From contig CAMWTP010000045.1 in the NCBI GenBank assembly GCA_947177165.1, positions 1 through 45,892 on the forward strand: DNA of 45,892 nucleotides. The letters run 5' to 3'. This stretch comes from an uncultured Lachnospiraceae bacterium. GTDB lineage: Bacteria > Bacillota > Clostridia > Lachnospirales > Lachnospiraceae. Shown here in pieces: positions 18,995-27,453 of the stretch. A model generated the notes under the pieces. That model made no database searches and had not been told where the DNA came from. It saw only the letters and a list, made by a program, of their open reading frames with translations. Both the position numbers and the translations under genes were made by a program. The first letter of the stretch is position 1. Each line of letters begins with the position of its first letter.

Positions 18995-20461
18995 ATGGAT
19001 ATTTTAGAATACAGCGCCGTGGAGCTTTCCGCGGCGATCAAAGAGGGCAGAGTCACAGCGCCGGAAGCGATGGAGGCGGTGCTTGCAAGGATTGATGAAA
19101 AAGAAAAAGACATCAATGCCTACGTGACGATTGACAGGGAGCGCGCGTTAAAGGCGGCGGCGTCAGTACAGGAAAAAATTGAAAAGGGAGAGCTTTCAGG
19201 GCCGTTCGCGGGCGTTCCGGTGGCGGTTAAGGACAACATATGCACAGAAGACATGCTGACGACCTGCTCCTCAAAGATTCTGGAGAATTTTGTCCCGACA
19301 TTTTCCGCGGAGGCGGTAGCAAATCTCGAGAAAGCGGGCGCGGTGATCATCGGAAAAACGAATATGGATGAGTTTGCGATGGGGTCCACGACGGAGACTT
19401 CGGCATATGGTGTGACTAGGAATCCATGGAATACAGAGCATGTGCCTGGCGGCTCGTCAGGCGGTTCCGCGGCGGCAGTGGCAGCAGGGGAGTGTTTCTT
19501 TGCGCTCGGTTCCGACACAGGCGGCTCGATCAGACAGCCGGCCTCCTTCTGCGGCGTGGTGGGACTAAAGCCTACTTATGGCACAGTTTCCCGGTACGGA
19601 TTGATCGCATACGGCTCCTCTCTCGACCAGATCGGACCGCTGACAAAGAATGTGACAGACTGTGCCGCCGTTCTGGAGCTGATCGCATCGCACGACACAA
19701 AGGATTCGACATCCGTCAAAAGAGAGGATACAGATTTTACGTCGGCGTTGATCGACGATGTGAAAGGCATGAAAATCGGCATTCCAAAGGATTACTTTGG
19801 CGAGGGACTCGACGCGGAGGTGAAGGAAGCGGTATTGGCGGCGGCAAAGGTTTTGGAAGAGAAAGGCGCTGTCGTCGAGGAGTTTGACCTGAGCCTTGTT
19901 GAGTATGCAATCCCAGCGTATTACACGATCGCGGCAGCGGAGGCAAGTTCGAACTTAGAGCGTTTTGATGGGGTAAAATATGGATATCGTACTTCGGGGT
20001 ATGAAGGGCTTCACAATATGTACAAAAAGACGCGCTCCGAGGGCTTTGGCGCGGAGGTAAAGCGCAGGATTATGCTTGGTTCCTTCGTGCTCAGCTCAGG
20101 ATACTATGACGCTTATTATCTGAAGGCTTTGAAAGTGAAGGCGATGATTAAGAAAGCATTTGATGATGCCTTTGCCAGATATGATCTGATCCTTGGGCCG
20201 GTGGCGCCGACGACTGCGCCGAAGCTTGGAGAGAGCCTGTCAGACCCGTTAAAGATGTATCTCGGTGATATTTACACGATATCAGTGAATCTTGCCGGGC
20301 TTCCGGGAATCTCGGTTCCATGCGGGAAGGATTCAAAAGGGCTGCCGATCGGTCTGCAGCTCATTGCAGACAGCTATCAGGAAAAGAAACTGATACAGGC
20401 GGCATACACTTACGAAAAACGAGCACAGCCATTCTTCGCGATGAATGGAGAGAAGGGGTGA
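18995..20461 (+). CDS. gatA: Glutamyl/aspartyl-tRNA amidotransferase subunit A
   Basis: The glutaminase subunit of GatCAB: releases ammonia from glutamine or asparagine and channels it to GatB. It is an amidase-signature enzyme of 488 residues with the complete Ser-cisSer-Lys triad K79, S154 and S178, the same numbering as in Staphylococcus aureus GatA. The glycine/serine-rich signature PGGSSGGSAAAVAAGE is at 151-166, and DTGGSIRQPASFCGVVGLKP follows. The start is the ATG at 18995 after GGAGAC. Only four bases separate its stop from the gatB start, so translation is coupled. It lies downstream of the inserted esterase/GNAT pair and must be reached by readthrough or by a promoter within the insertion. 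Confidence 0.97.
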   Translation: MDILEYSAVELSAAIKEGRVTAPEAMEAVLARIDEKEKDINAYVTIDRERALKAAASVQEKIEKGELSGPFAGVPVAVKDNICTEDMLTTCSSKILENFVPTFSAEAVANLEKAGAVIIGKTNMDEFAMGSTTETSAYGVTRNPWNTEHVPGGSSGGSAAAVAAGECFFALGSDTGGSIRQPASFCGVVGLKPTYGTVSRYGLIAYGSSLDQIGPLTKNVTDCAAVLELIASHDTKDSTSVKREDTDFTSALIDDVKGMKIGIPKDYFGEGLDAEVKEAVLAAAKVLEEKGAVVEEFDLSLVEYAIPAYYTIAAAEASSNLERFDGVKYGYRTSGYEGLHNMYKKTRSEGFGAEVKRRIMLGSFVLSSGYYDAYYLKALKVKAMIKKAFDDAFARYDLILGPVAPTTAPKLGESLSDPLKMYLGDIYTISVNLAGLPGISVPCGKDSKGLPIGLQLIADSYQEKKLIQAAYTYEKRAQPFFAMNGEKG

Positions 20462-20465
20462 GAAA

Positions 20466-21896
20466 ATGGCAAAGCAATATGAGACAGTGATCGGTCTGGA
20501 AGTGCATGTGGAGCTTGCGACAAAGACAAAAATATTCTGCGGCTGTTCCACCGCGTTTGGCGGGGCGCCGAATACGCACACCTGCCCGGTGTGTACAGGT
20601 ATGCCGGGTTCCCTGCCGGTATTGAATAAACAGGTCGTGAATTACGCGGTGGCAGTCGGACTGGCCACAAACTGCACGATCACACAGTACTGCAAATTTG
20701 ACAGAAAGAATTATTTTTATCCAGACAATCCACAGAACTATCAGATCAGCCAGCTCTACCTGCCAATCTGCAGAGACGGTCATGTGGATATCGAGACTGC
20801 GGCGGGAAAGAAGTCCGTGGGAATCCATGAGATTCATATGGAGGAGGACGCTGGAAAGCTGATTCACGATGAGTGGGAGGACTGCTCTTTAGTGGATTAC
20901 AATCGTTCCGGTGTGCCCTTGATCGAGATTGTCTCGGAGCCCGATATGCGAAGCGCGGAGGAGGTTATCGCATACCTTGAAAAGCTGCGCATGATCATAC
21001 AGTACCTCGGCGCATCGGACTGTAAATTAAATGAGGGCTCCATGCGCGCGGACGTGAACATCTCTGTCAGGGAGGCAGGCGCAAAGGAGTTTGGCACACG
21101 CACGGAGATGAAAAATCTCAACTCATTCCGGGCCATCACACACGCGATTGCGGGAGAGCGCGAGCGGCAGATTGACTTGCTGGAATCCGGGCAGCAGGTG
21201 GTGCAGGAGACGAGGCGCTGGGACGACGCGAAAGAGTATTCCTACGCGATGCGCTCCAAGGAGGATGCGCAGGATTACCGGTATTTTCCAGACCCTGATC
21301 TTGTCCCTGTCTATATCAGCGATGAATGGTTAGAGCAGATTAGGGACAGCCAGCCGGAATTCCGCGAGGAGAAGATGGCGCGCTACAAAGCGGAGTTTGA
21401 CATACCAGAGTATGATATTGGAATCATTACCGACGCAAAGCACATGGCAGATCTGTTCGAGGAGACAGTGGCGATATGCGGTCAGCCCAAAAAAGTGTCA
21501 AACTGGCTGATGGGCGAGACGCTCAGACTTTTGAAGGAGAAGGGCATGGATCCGGAGGATATCATTTTTTCTCCTGAGAATCTTGCAAAGCTGATTCAGC
21601 TGGTGGACAGCAAGGCAGTCAACTCGACGGTCGCCAAGGAAGTGTTTGAGGTGATGTTTGCCGAGAATATCGATCCCGTGAAATATGTGGAGGAAAAAGG
21701 CTTAAAGACGGTAAATGACGAGGGTGCTCTCAGAAAGACCATCGAGGAAGTGATCGCCGCAAACCCGCAGTCTGTGGAGGATTACCGAAACGGCAAGGAA
21801 AAGGCAATCGGGTTTCTGGTGGGACAGACCATGAAGGCGATGAAGGGAAAAGCAGACCCGGCGTCAGTCAACCGGATCTTAAAAGAATTATTATAG
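20466..21896 (+). CDS. gatB: Glutamyl/aspartyl-tRNA amidotransferase subunit B
   Basis: The kinase and transamidase subunit: phosphorylates the side chain of Asp or Glu on misacylated tRNA and replaces the phosphate with ammonia from GatA. 476 residues. The N-terminal catalytic cradle contains the zinc cysteines C25, C27, C40 and C43 (CGC and CPVC) and the conserved HTCPVCTGMPGSLPVLN stretch; the C-terminal GatB/YqeY helical domain (about 330-476) grips the tRNA. The ATG at 20466 follows GAGAAGGGGTG; an in-frame start at 20445 would overlap gatA. With the aspS in the operon it most likely forms Asn-tRNA(Asn), and it may also serve Gln-tRNA(Gln). No terminator is visible after it. Confidence 0.97.
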   Translation: MAKQYETVIGLEVHVELATKTKIFCGCSTAFGGAPNTHTCPVCTGMPGSLPVLNKQVVNYAVAVGLATNCTITQYCKFDRKNYFYPDNPQNYQISQLYLPICRDGHVDIETAAGKKSVGIHEIHMEEDAGKLIHDEWEDCSLVDYNRSGVPLIEIVSEPDMRSAEEVIAYLEKLRMIIQYLGASDCKLNEGSMRADVNISVREAGAKEFGTRTEMKNLNSFRAITHAIAGERERQIDLLESGQQVVQETRRWDDAKEYSYAMRSKEDAQDYRYFPDPDLVPVYISDEWLEQIRDSQPEFREEKMARYKAEFDIPEYDIGIITDAKHMADLFEETVAICGQPKKVSNWLMGETLRLLKEKGMDPEDIIFSPENLAKLIQLVDSKAVNSTVAKEVFEVMFAENIDPVKYVEEKGLKTVNDEGALRKTIEEVIAANPQSVEDYRNGKEKAIGFLVGQTMKAMKGKADPASVNRILKELL

Positions 21897-21929
21897 AATT
21901 TACACATTTCGTCATATTCCGACATAAAC

Positions 21930-21935
21930 TATAAT
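21930..21935 (+). promoter_or_regulatory. -10 box before the DUF4474 gene
   Basis: A perfect TATAAT lies 25 bases before the start codon; the -35 region is weak. It suggests that the DUF4474/phosphoesterase pair has its own promoter after gatB. Confidence 0.45.
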
Positions 21936-21960
21936 AAAATAGTAGGTTGGGATATGACTT

Positions 21961-22896
21961 ATGTATATTTTCCTTCTAATTTTATTACTCATTGCACTTT
22001 TTTGCAGTGTATTCTTCTGGTGGCGCAGAAAGAAGATTATCTGCAAAATCCAGTGTATGGACAAATGTCAGAAATGCTGCAAAGTAAACGAACTGGTCAA
22101 ACCGTTCGGGTATTGCTTCCATGACAAATACGGGTTCTTTTCCAGTACTTTGGACGCATGGCAGCGGGAGGCGGGGTATACCTGGTTCTACGATTATATG
22201 GCTCCGCGATTCCAGATGGTTTTCGATTCGCTGCCTGTCTATTTTGACTATGACGGCAGGACCTGGCTGATCGAGTTTTGGAAAGGGCAGTACGGTATCA
22301 ATGCAGGAGCCGAGATCGGCATATACCATGCAGACGGGATCGTCCCGCCCCAGGAGTATAAGACGACCTTGTTTACAGCGGCATCGGACGAGGAACTGCT
22401 GCCATGTTCCTTTCTGCTCTGCGGCAGGAATGGCAGCTGTGTCCAGGTCTCGCAGACGCACTGGTGGCTCACCGCTTTTTTCACAGGGTATTTTGTGTGG
22501 CCGTCTGATCTGGACATGAAAGCGACGATAAAATTTTCGGACAGGAGAATGCAGTGCGCTTTTGTCAATGGACTGCGCAATGCAGGATACACGGAACAGG
22601 ATTTTGTGGTAAATGGTTTCTGTGTGACAGTGCACTTTGCCTGTACAGAAAAGAAGCATTACAAGTTTTGCACACGCTTCTGGCGCCGCTTTTCCCAGTG
22701 GAAAAACAAAATTTTCTGCCGGCTGTATCTGTGGATTACAAGGCCTTTTGGGCGCACCGAGGACAGGGTTTTGTGTCTGTATTATTTCCTGCCGGCGGCT
22801 TTTCGGAAACTGCTCAGAATGCGCCGGTTCCACAAGCGCTGTCATAAAAACAGCCGCTGCTGCCGCAAGAGATGCTGTAAGAAGGGACGGCTATGA
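21961..22896 (+). CDS. DUF4474 membrane-anchored protein
   Basis: A 311-residue protein of unknown function. One N-terminal membrane helix (about 2-20) is followed by a basic, cysteine-rich segment with CKIQCMDKCQKCCK, then a DUF4474-type domain recognisable by STLDAWQREAGYTWFYDYMAP and YDGRTWLIEFWKGQYGINAGAEIGIY. The C-terminus (from about 225) is very basic and rich in Cys, Phe and Trp, ending in RCCRKRCCKKGR, which is unusual and may bind metal, membrane or nucleic acid. The stop overlaps the start of the phosphoesterase gene by ATGA, so the two are translated together and may act together at the membrane. Confidence 0.75.
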   Translation: MYIFLLILLLIALFCSVFFWWRRKKIICKIQCMDKCQKCCKVNELVKPFGYCFHDKYGFFSSTLDAWQREAGYTWFYDYMAPRFQMVFDSLPVYFDYDGRTWLIEFWKGQYGINAGAEIGIYHADGIVPPQEYKTTLFTAASDEELLPCSFLLCGRNGSCVQVSQTHWWLTAFFTGYFVWPSDLDMKATIKFSDRRMQCAFVNGLRNAGYTEQDFVVNGFCVTVHFACTEKKHYKFCTRFWRRFSQWKNKIFCRLYLWITRPFGRTEDRVLCLYYFLPAAFRKLLRMRRFHKRCHKNSRCCRKRCCKKGRL

Positions 22897-23723
22897 GTGT
22901 CTCATCCAGACTGGAGCATGCTTTTAAAGATGCTCCGGTCCTGCCACTCACGTATCGCTCCCGGTATGTCCTGATGAGCGATTGTCACAGAGGGGTTGGA
23001 ACATCCTCAGACAATTTTTTGAAAAACCAGCATCTGTATCTGGCAGCGTTAAAACACTATTACCAGAGAGGTTTTACCTACATTGAACTGGGTGACGGAG
23101 ATGAACTTTGGGAAAACCGCAGCATGAAAACCATTATGGAGGTTCACGACGATGTCTTTGAGATGTTTATGCGGTTACACAGGCAAAACAGGATTTATCT
23201 GATCTATGGAAACCACGATACGGTGAAAAAGAAAAAGGCATTGCCGCTTCCGTTTCCGTTTTACGAGGGAATCATACTGTGTCCTGCAAATATGCCGCAG
23301 CGTACGCTGTATCTTACACACGGACATCAGGCGAGTCTGTTCAACTCGACTTTCTGGCGGGTGGCGTGTTTTCTTGTCAGGTATGTATGGAGTCCTCTGG
23401 AAAATGTGGGTGTGCTGGACCCGACCAGCGCGGCGAAGAACTATCGTGTAAAGAACCAATGTGAGACAAAGTTAAACAACTGGGCTTCTGAAAACAGGCG
23501 TATTCTGATTACAGGCCACACGCACCGCCCTGTGATGCCGGAAGAACCTTCTTATTATTATAACACAGGCAGCTGTGTTCATCCCCATTGCATTACATGT
23601 ATTGAGATAGAGCGGGGCGTCATGACGCTGGTAAAGTGGAGTATGAGTGCAAGGGCGGACAGTACGCTCTATGTGGCAAGGGAGCGCATTGCAGGGACTG
23701 TGCTGCTGTCTGCATACCAGTAA
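22893..23723 (+). CDS. Calcineurin-like metallophosphoesterase
   Basis: A two-metal phosphoesterase of 276 residues. All five metal-binding motifs are present: D30-x-H32, G67-D68, G106-N-H108-D, HGHQ, and GHTH near the C-terminus. The sequence is close to the UDP-2,3-diacylglucosamine pyrophosphatase (LpxH-like) branch used in many Gram-positives for other, unknown phosphoesters; no lipid A pathway is expected here. No signal peptide is seen. Its start overlaps the DUF4474 stop by four bases and it is followed by a terminator, so the two genes form an operon. Confidence 0.9.
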   Translation: MSVSSRLEHAFKDAPVLPLTYRSRYVLMSDCHRGVGTSSDNFLKNQHLYLAALKHYYQRGFTYIELGDGDELWENRSMKTIMEVHDDVFEMFMRLHRQNRIYLIYGNHDTVKKKKALPLPFPFYEGIILCPANMPQRTLYLTHGHQASLFNSTFWRVACFLVRYVWSPLENVGVLDPTSAAKNYRVKNQCETKLNNWASENRRILITGHTHRPVMPEEPSYYYNTGSCVHPHCITCIEIERGVMTLVKWSMSARADSTLYVARERIAGTVLLSAYQ

Positions 23724-23735
23724 GTATATTTTCAA

Positions 23736-23766
23736 GACTTCCATGGGGGACCTGGGAGTCTTTTTT
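23736..23766 (+). terminator. Terminator after the metallophosphoesterase
   Basis: The stem GACTTCCA/TGGGAGTC (one G-U pair) with a 9-base loop is followed by TTTTTT. Confidence 0.85.
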
Positions 23767-23835
23767 CGGTGTCTGCGGGAAACAATAGAAAAGGTGAAAA
23801 AACGGAAATAAAATGGAAATATGGTAAGAAAACGG

Positions 23836-23864
23836 TTGACAAAAGAGGCGAACAGATGTATTAT
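23836..23864 (+). promoter_or_regulatory. Strong promoter of the Uma2/DprA-like operon
   Basis: A consensus TTGACA is followed after exactly 17 bases by TATTAT. It is the best sigma-A promoter in the window, and the start codon is 31 bases further on. Confidence 0.85.
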
Positions 23865-23894
23865 CTTAGTAACGAATTTTAGGGGTGTGCTGTT

Positions 23895-24680
23895 ATGACG
23901 ATAGAAGAGATGAAGCAGAAGAAGCGGCAGCGGGGCTACAGCTATGCGCAGCTTTCAGCGTTGTCGGGAGTGCCGCTGGGGACGCTCCAGAAGATTTTTT
24001 CGGGGGATACCGAACATCCGCGGTATGCGACGCTTCAGGCATTGGAGCAGGTGCTCAAGGAGCAGGATGACAGGATGGTGCTGAATGACAGCGCCGCGTT
24101 TTCCTATGGCATTCCACAGGAGAAGCGGCAGGGAGAATACACAGTTGAGGATTATTTTGCCATACCGGATGAGAGCAGAGTGGAACTCATCGATGGGGTG
24201 ATTTATGATATAGAGATGCCAACATTTGACCATCAGAAGATTGCGGGAGAAATTTACAGGCAGATTGCGAACTACATCATGGATAACAACGGCAAGTGTG
24301 AGGCGGGGATATCACCGATCGATGTACAGCTTGACTGTGACGACAAAACGATAGTACAGCCGGATGTCCTCATACTCTGCAAAAATGAGAAGATTGTGAA
24401 AGGGAGGGTGTTTGGAGCGCCGGATTTTGTGCTGGAAGTGGTTTCTCCATCGACGAAGCGGAAAGATTATTTCAAAAAGCTCGAGAAATATGAAAATGCT
24501 GGGGTGCGCGAATACTGGATTCTTGACCCGTATAAAAAGCAATTGCTTGTCTTTTTTTTCGAGGGAGATATCTATGCACAGAGGCACGATCTGACCAGAC
24601 CAGTGTCGGTAAATATTTATGAAGGAAAGCTGCAAATCAGATTTGACCATATTTTAAGATGGTGCGATCATATCAGATAA
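23895..24680 (+). CDS. HTH-Uma2 (DUF820) endonuclease-fold protein
   Basis: 261 residues in two parts. Residues 1-60 are a helix-turn-helix of the XRE/Cro type (YSYAQLSALSGVPLGTLQKIFSG). Residues 80-255 are a Uma2-family domain, the restriction-endonuclease-like PD-(D/E)xK fold, with QPDVLILC, PDFVLEVVSPSTKRKDYFKKLEKYENAGVREYWILDP providing the acidic residues and lysine of the putative active site. Uma2 proteins are abundant but poorly understood nucleases or nuclease relatives. The fused DNA-binding domain suggests autoregulation or targeting. The start is the ATG after AGGGG. The DprA-like gene follows after 28 bases, probably in one transcript. Confidence 0.85.
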   Translation: MTIEEMKQKKRQRGYSYAQLSALSGVPLGTLQKIFSGDTEHPRYATLQALEQVLKEQDDRMVLNDSAAFSYGIPQEKRQGEYTVEDYFAIPDESRVELIDGVIYDIEMPTFDHQKIAGEIYRQIANYIMDNNGKCEAGISPIDVQLDCDDKTIVQPDVLILCKNEKIVKGRVFGAPDFVLEVVSPSTKRKDYFKKLEKYENAGVREYWILDPYKKQLLVFFFEGDIYAQRHDLTRPVSVNIYEGKLQIRFDHILRWCDHIR

Positions 24681-24708
24681 CGAACTGGCTGATTGGATGT
24701 GACAACCG

Positions 24709-25428
24709 ATGATACAACAGTATGGAATCAGATGTACGGACCGGAGGAATGCGAATTATCCGAAACGGCTCTTGTCGATAGCAAAGCCGCCGTCCGAATT
24801 ATATTATAGGGGAGATATCAGCAGTATCAACCAAAGTCTGAAGATTGCAGTGATCGGCAGCAGACTTGCGTCCGGGCGGGGCGCAGAGGCTGCATACCGG
24901 ACAGGCTGTGAGCTGGGCAGAAGAGGAATCAGTGTGGTGAACGGACTCGCTTTAGGCTGTGATACGCATGCACTGAGAGGCGCGCTGGCAGCTGGCGGAA
25001 CCGGTGTGGCGGTCATGCCCTGCGGGCTGAACCAGATTGTGCCGCATACGAATATCGAACTTGCAGAAAAGCTGTTGTCCGGCGGGGGCTGTCTGCTCAG
25101 TGAGTATCCAGCCCGGACACCAGTCCGCAGATACCAGTATGTGGAGAGAGACCGCCTGCAGAGCGGAATCAGTGACGGCGTGATTGTGATCGAGGCGGAG
25201 TGTGACAGCGGTACGATGCACACTGTCAGGTATGCTATCAGACAGGGAAGGCATCTGGCTTGTATCGACAGCCAGCTTGTGCGGTATTCCTCCGGCAATC
25301 GATGGCTTGCGCGGCAGAACGGCGTGTGTGTGATTCGGGATGTAGTTGACTTGAACAGCTTTATAGCCGATATACAGAATGACATTGTTTACAAGCAGAT
25401 ATCACTTGATGCATTTGAGATGGGATGA
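24709..25428 (+). CDS. DprA/Smf-like Rossmann-fold protein
   Basis: A 239-residue protein with the DprA core: IAVIGSRLASGRG, VVNGLALGCDTHALRGAL, GGCLLSEYP, and ERDRLQSGISDGVIVIEA, equivalent to the SGLARGIDxxAHRGAL and RNRIISGLS motifs of DNA processing protein A. DprA loads RecA on incoming single-stranded DNA during transformation. This copy is short: it lacks both an N-terminal SAM-like domain and the C-terminal winged helix, and it deviates at several core positions. It is therefore probably a second, specialised DprA-like protein and not the housekeeping one. Its placement after an HTH-nuclease gene hints at a shared DNA-related role. Function beyond DNA binding is inferred. Confidence 0.8.
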   Translation: MIQQYGIRCTDRRNANYPKRLLSIAKPPSELYYRGDISSINQSLKIAVIGSRLASGRGAEAAYRTGCELGRRGISVVNGLALGCDTHALRGALAAGGTGVAVMPCGLNQIVPHTNIELAEKLLSGGGCLLSEYPARTPVRRYQYVERDRLQSGISDGVIVIEAECDSGTMHTVRYAIRQGRHLACIDSQLVRYSSGNRWLARQNGVCVIRDVVDLNSFIADIQNDIVYKQISLDAFEMG

Positions 25429-25486
25429 TGGCCAGGATCATGGCATCTGGAAAAAATGTGTTAGAAGAAAGGGGAGATTTCAGGAG

Positions 25487-26530
25487 ATGAATTGCGGTAC
25501 ATTTCAATCATATATGGAAGCATTTCGCTTTGAGGAGGTAAGTATTATAGGAAGGGACATCTCCATAGATGACGGGCAGATTCACGTTGTCGGTATGGGG
25601 CGGAAAAAGGATGGGACATATCTTTACATCTTGGAGGAGCAGCTGCCGTTGGAGCAAAATCCCGTATGGAAGCCGGATGAGACAAAGAGAGTGTCTCTGT
25701 TGAAATCAGCGGACACACACGTCGGGAGCGCATTGCATATCAGCAAGATTCAAATTGGGGAAGATACATTTGCGTTTCAAGGTGGAACTGGCGGAAATCT
25801 GGCTCAGATGGAGTATGCGGAAGCGTATTTCTTTTTTCAGCAGATGATGGAGAAGGGATGGAGATTATCGGAAGATTCCCCCTTTTATCGTCTGGAATGG
25901 AACTGCATGGGACTTGCGGCACTGTACTTAAAAGATTCTTATGAAACGCTCCCTGTGTTGACAGGAGAAATCGGACGGGTGACTTTGGGACCGACACACA
26001 AATCTTACATCATACAAAAGGCTGTGCGATTAGAGCGGGGAAAGAGGAATCAGCTGTGTTTTACTTTGGAAGAGGGCGGGGAAGATATCGTCTGCTATAT
26101 CAATCAGGTGAACATGATGGAGCCGCTTGTGGAAGAGCGGAAGCGGTTTGCGGATGCGCAGTATCAGGAAAAAGCGCTGCAGCATGTCACAAAAGAAGAA
26201 TTTGAAGAAATGAAAAAGATGGCTTTATCGTCAATCGAGGCGGACTGCCCGGAGGGTATGGGTTATTTTACGGTGGAGTATGAATGTACAAAAGAGAATC
26301 TCAGTGCACAATTTTATCCTGTCTCGTATCTGGATCGTGTCCCGGAGTCGAAAAAGGGAGGAACGGCAATGCTTATGATGGGAGGCAGGCCAGAACAGGA
26401 AACAGGACCGCATGGATTCCGTAACCGATGCGCAGTGATCCAGTGCGCAGTGCCTGTTGCGACGGAAGCGCTGGATGCGGAACTGTTCCTGTTGAATGAG
26501 GTGATTCAGGAGAGAGAAATTGTGTTATGA
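25487..26530 (+). CDS. Protein of unknown function downstream of the DprA-like gene
   Basis: 347 residues, not recognised. It is soluble, without signal peptide or membrane segments. Visible features are a beta-rich N-terminal half (about 10-180) with GGTGGNLAQMEYAEAYFFFQQMM near the middle, a charged helical segment around 225-250 (ERKRFADAQYQEKALQHVTKEEFEEMKK), and a C-terminal part with GYFTVEYECTKENLSAQFYPVSYLD. The start was set at ATG 25487, after GGGGAG, instead of a longer frame from 25379 that overlaps the DprA-like gene by 50 bases. It is in the same direction 58 bases after that gene, so it may belong to the same operon. No terminator follows before the metal-operon promoter. Confidence 0.7.
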   Translation: MNCGTFQSYMEAFRFEEVSIIGRDISIDDGQIHVVGMGRKKDGTYLYILEEQLPLEQNPVWKPDETKRVSLLKSADTHVGSALHISKIQIGEDTFAFQGGTGGNLAQMEYAEAYFFFQQMMEKGWRLSEDSPFYRLEWNCMGLAALYLKDSYETLPVLTGEIGRVTLGPTHKSYIIQKAVRLERGKRNQLCFTLEEGGEDIVCYINQVNMMEPLVEERKRFADAQYQEKALQHVTKEEFEEMKKMALSSIEADCPEGMGYFTVEYECTKENLSAQFYPVSYLDRVPESKKGGTAMLMMGGRPEQETGPHGFRNRCAVIQCAVPVATEALDAELFLLNEVIQEREIVL

Positions 26531-26582
26531 CAGATTGTCTGCGGCTGGAATATTATTTTTTGTATTTTATTGTAATATACCC

Positions 26583-26622
26583 TTGACAAATAGATGAATA
26601 TATGATTAAATGTTCATATAAT
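26583..26622 (+). promoter_or_regulatory. Promoter and ArsR/SmtB-type operator of the metal operon
   Basis: TTGACA at 26583-26588 is followed after 17 bases by the weak -10 TTAAAT. The inverted repeat ATGAATAT (26594-26601) / ATGTTCAT (26610-26617) lies across the promoter with 7 of 8 positions matching, the typical form of SmtB/CzrA/CadC operators. This predicts repression by the ArsR protein encoded next and release by metal. Confidence 0.75.
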
Positions 26623-26694
26623 AAAAACACCACACAGAGAAAGGCTCACTTCATGCGATTTGCGCATGAACAATAAAGAAAGGTAGGTGGATGC

Positions 26695-27012
26695 GTGAAG
26701 GACACAGACAAAAAGAGTGCGGCTGATGCGGCAGAGACAATGGAGGATCTGGCAGCAGTATTTAAGATATTTGGGGATTTCACCCGGCTGACGATACTTT
26801 CTCTGCTGATGGATCACGAGGAACTGTGCGTCGGGGATATCGCGGACCGGCTGAACATGACACAGTCCGGCGTGAGTCATCAGCTGGCGCTCTTAAAGCA
26901 AAGCAAGCTTGTCAGGACGAAGCGGGAGGGAAAGAGTATCTATTATTCCATCGCCGATGAGCACGTATCAGCGATTATCCGTATCGGAATGGAGCATGTG
27001 TTGGAGGAATAG
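26695..27012 (+). CDS. ArsR/SmtB-family metal sensor, zinc-type alpha5 site
   Basis: A 105-residue winged-helix repressor, central HTH around 45-75 (ELCVGDIADRLNMTQSGVSHQLALL). The C-terminal helix holds D88-x-H90, H101 and E104, with spacings +2, +11 and +3, identical to the alpha5 zinc site of SmtB. The alpha3 motif has a single cysteine (ELCVGD) instead of the C-x-C of cadmium/lead sensors. This predicts a Zn(II) or Co(II) sensor. The start is a GTG after AGGTGG; the nearby ATG is out of frame. It is first in an operon with an HMA protein and a P1B-type ATPase, and a matching operator sits in its promoter. Confidence 0.92.
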   Translation: MKDTDKKSAADAAETMEDLAAVFKIFGDFTRLTILSLLMDHEELCVGDIADRLNMTQSGVSHQLALLKQSKLVRTKREGKSIYYSIADEHVSAIIRIGMEHVLEE

Positions 27013-27024
27013 CCGGAGGAGCAG

Positions 27025-27075
27025 ATGCAAAGTTTTGAGAACAGCATCGAACAACTGATGGAAAATTTAGAATAG
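27025..27075 (+). CDS. Possible 16-residue small ORF between the sensor and HMA genes
   Basis: ATG at 27025 with GGAGGAGCAG just upstream encodes MQSFENSIEQLMENLE and stops at TAG. It lies 12 bases after the ArsR stop and 21 bases before the HMA start, with a proper ribosome binding site. It could help translational coupling or be a real micropeptide. Evidence is only the site and spacing. Confidence 0.3.
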   Translation: MQSFENSIEQLMENLE

Positions 27076-27096
27076 GAGAATAGGAGGAAATTTACA

Positions 27097-27315
27097 ATGA
27101 AAAAAACGTACAAGATCGAGGTGGACTGCGCAGCGTGCGCAGCAAAGATGGAGGAAGCGGCAAACAAGACAGCCGGTGTGAAGGAGGCGACAGTCGCATT
27201 TATGCCGCAGAAGATGAAAGTTGAGTTTGAGGAGGGAGCGGACGTGTCCGCTGTCATGGCAGAGGTGTTGAAGAACTGCAAGAAGGTCGAGTCCGACTGT
27301 GAGATCTTTTTGTGA
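27097..27315 (+). CDS. Free-standing heavy-metal-associated (HMA) domain protein
   Basis: A 72-residue ferredoxin-like metal-binding domain with the C-x-x-C site in VDCAACAAKMEEA, followed by the usual beta-alpha-beta pattern (GVKEATVAFMPQKMKVEFEEG). Such domains bind Zn, Cd or Cu(I) and hand the ion to a P-type ATPase. Here it is encoded as its own protein, and the ATPase downstream lacks an N-terminal HMA domain, so the two probably work as a split unit. AGGAGG precedes the ATG. Confidence 0.9.
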   Translation: MKKTYKIEVDCAACAAKMEEAANKTAGVKEATVAFMPQKMKVEFEEGADVSAVMAEVLKNCKKVESDCEIFL

Positions 27316-27365
27316 GAAACAGTTCTGGCACCCGGATGATCGTATATCTGCATAAAATAGAAAGG

Positions 27366-27398
27366 AATGGCTCTGCAGTTGGTGCAAGGGCCATTTTA
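27366..27398 (+). terminator. Possible attenuator between the HMA and ATPase genes
   Basis: A 12-bp stem (27366-27377 with 27383-27395, one bulged base, one G-U pair) is followed by only TTT. A partial terminator would give more HMA protein than ATPase. Confidence 0.45.
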
Positions 27399-27453
27399 GT
27401 CCACAAAATATAGAACATGTTTGATGCATGTTTCAGGAAAGGATGTGAAATAA

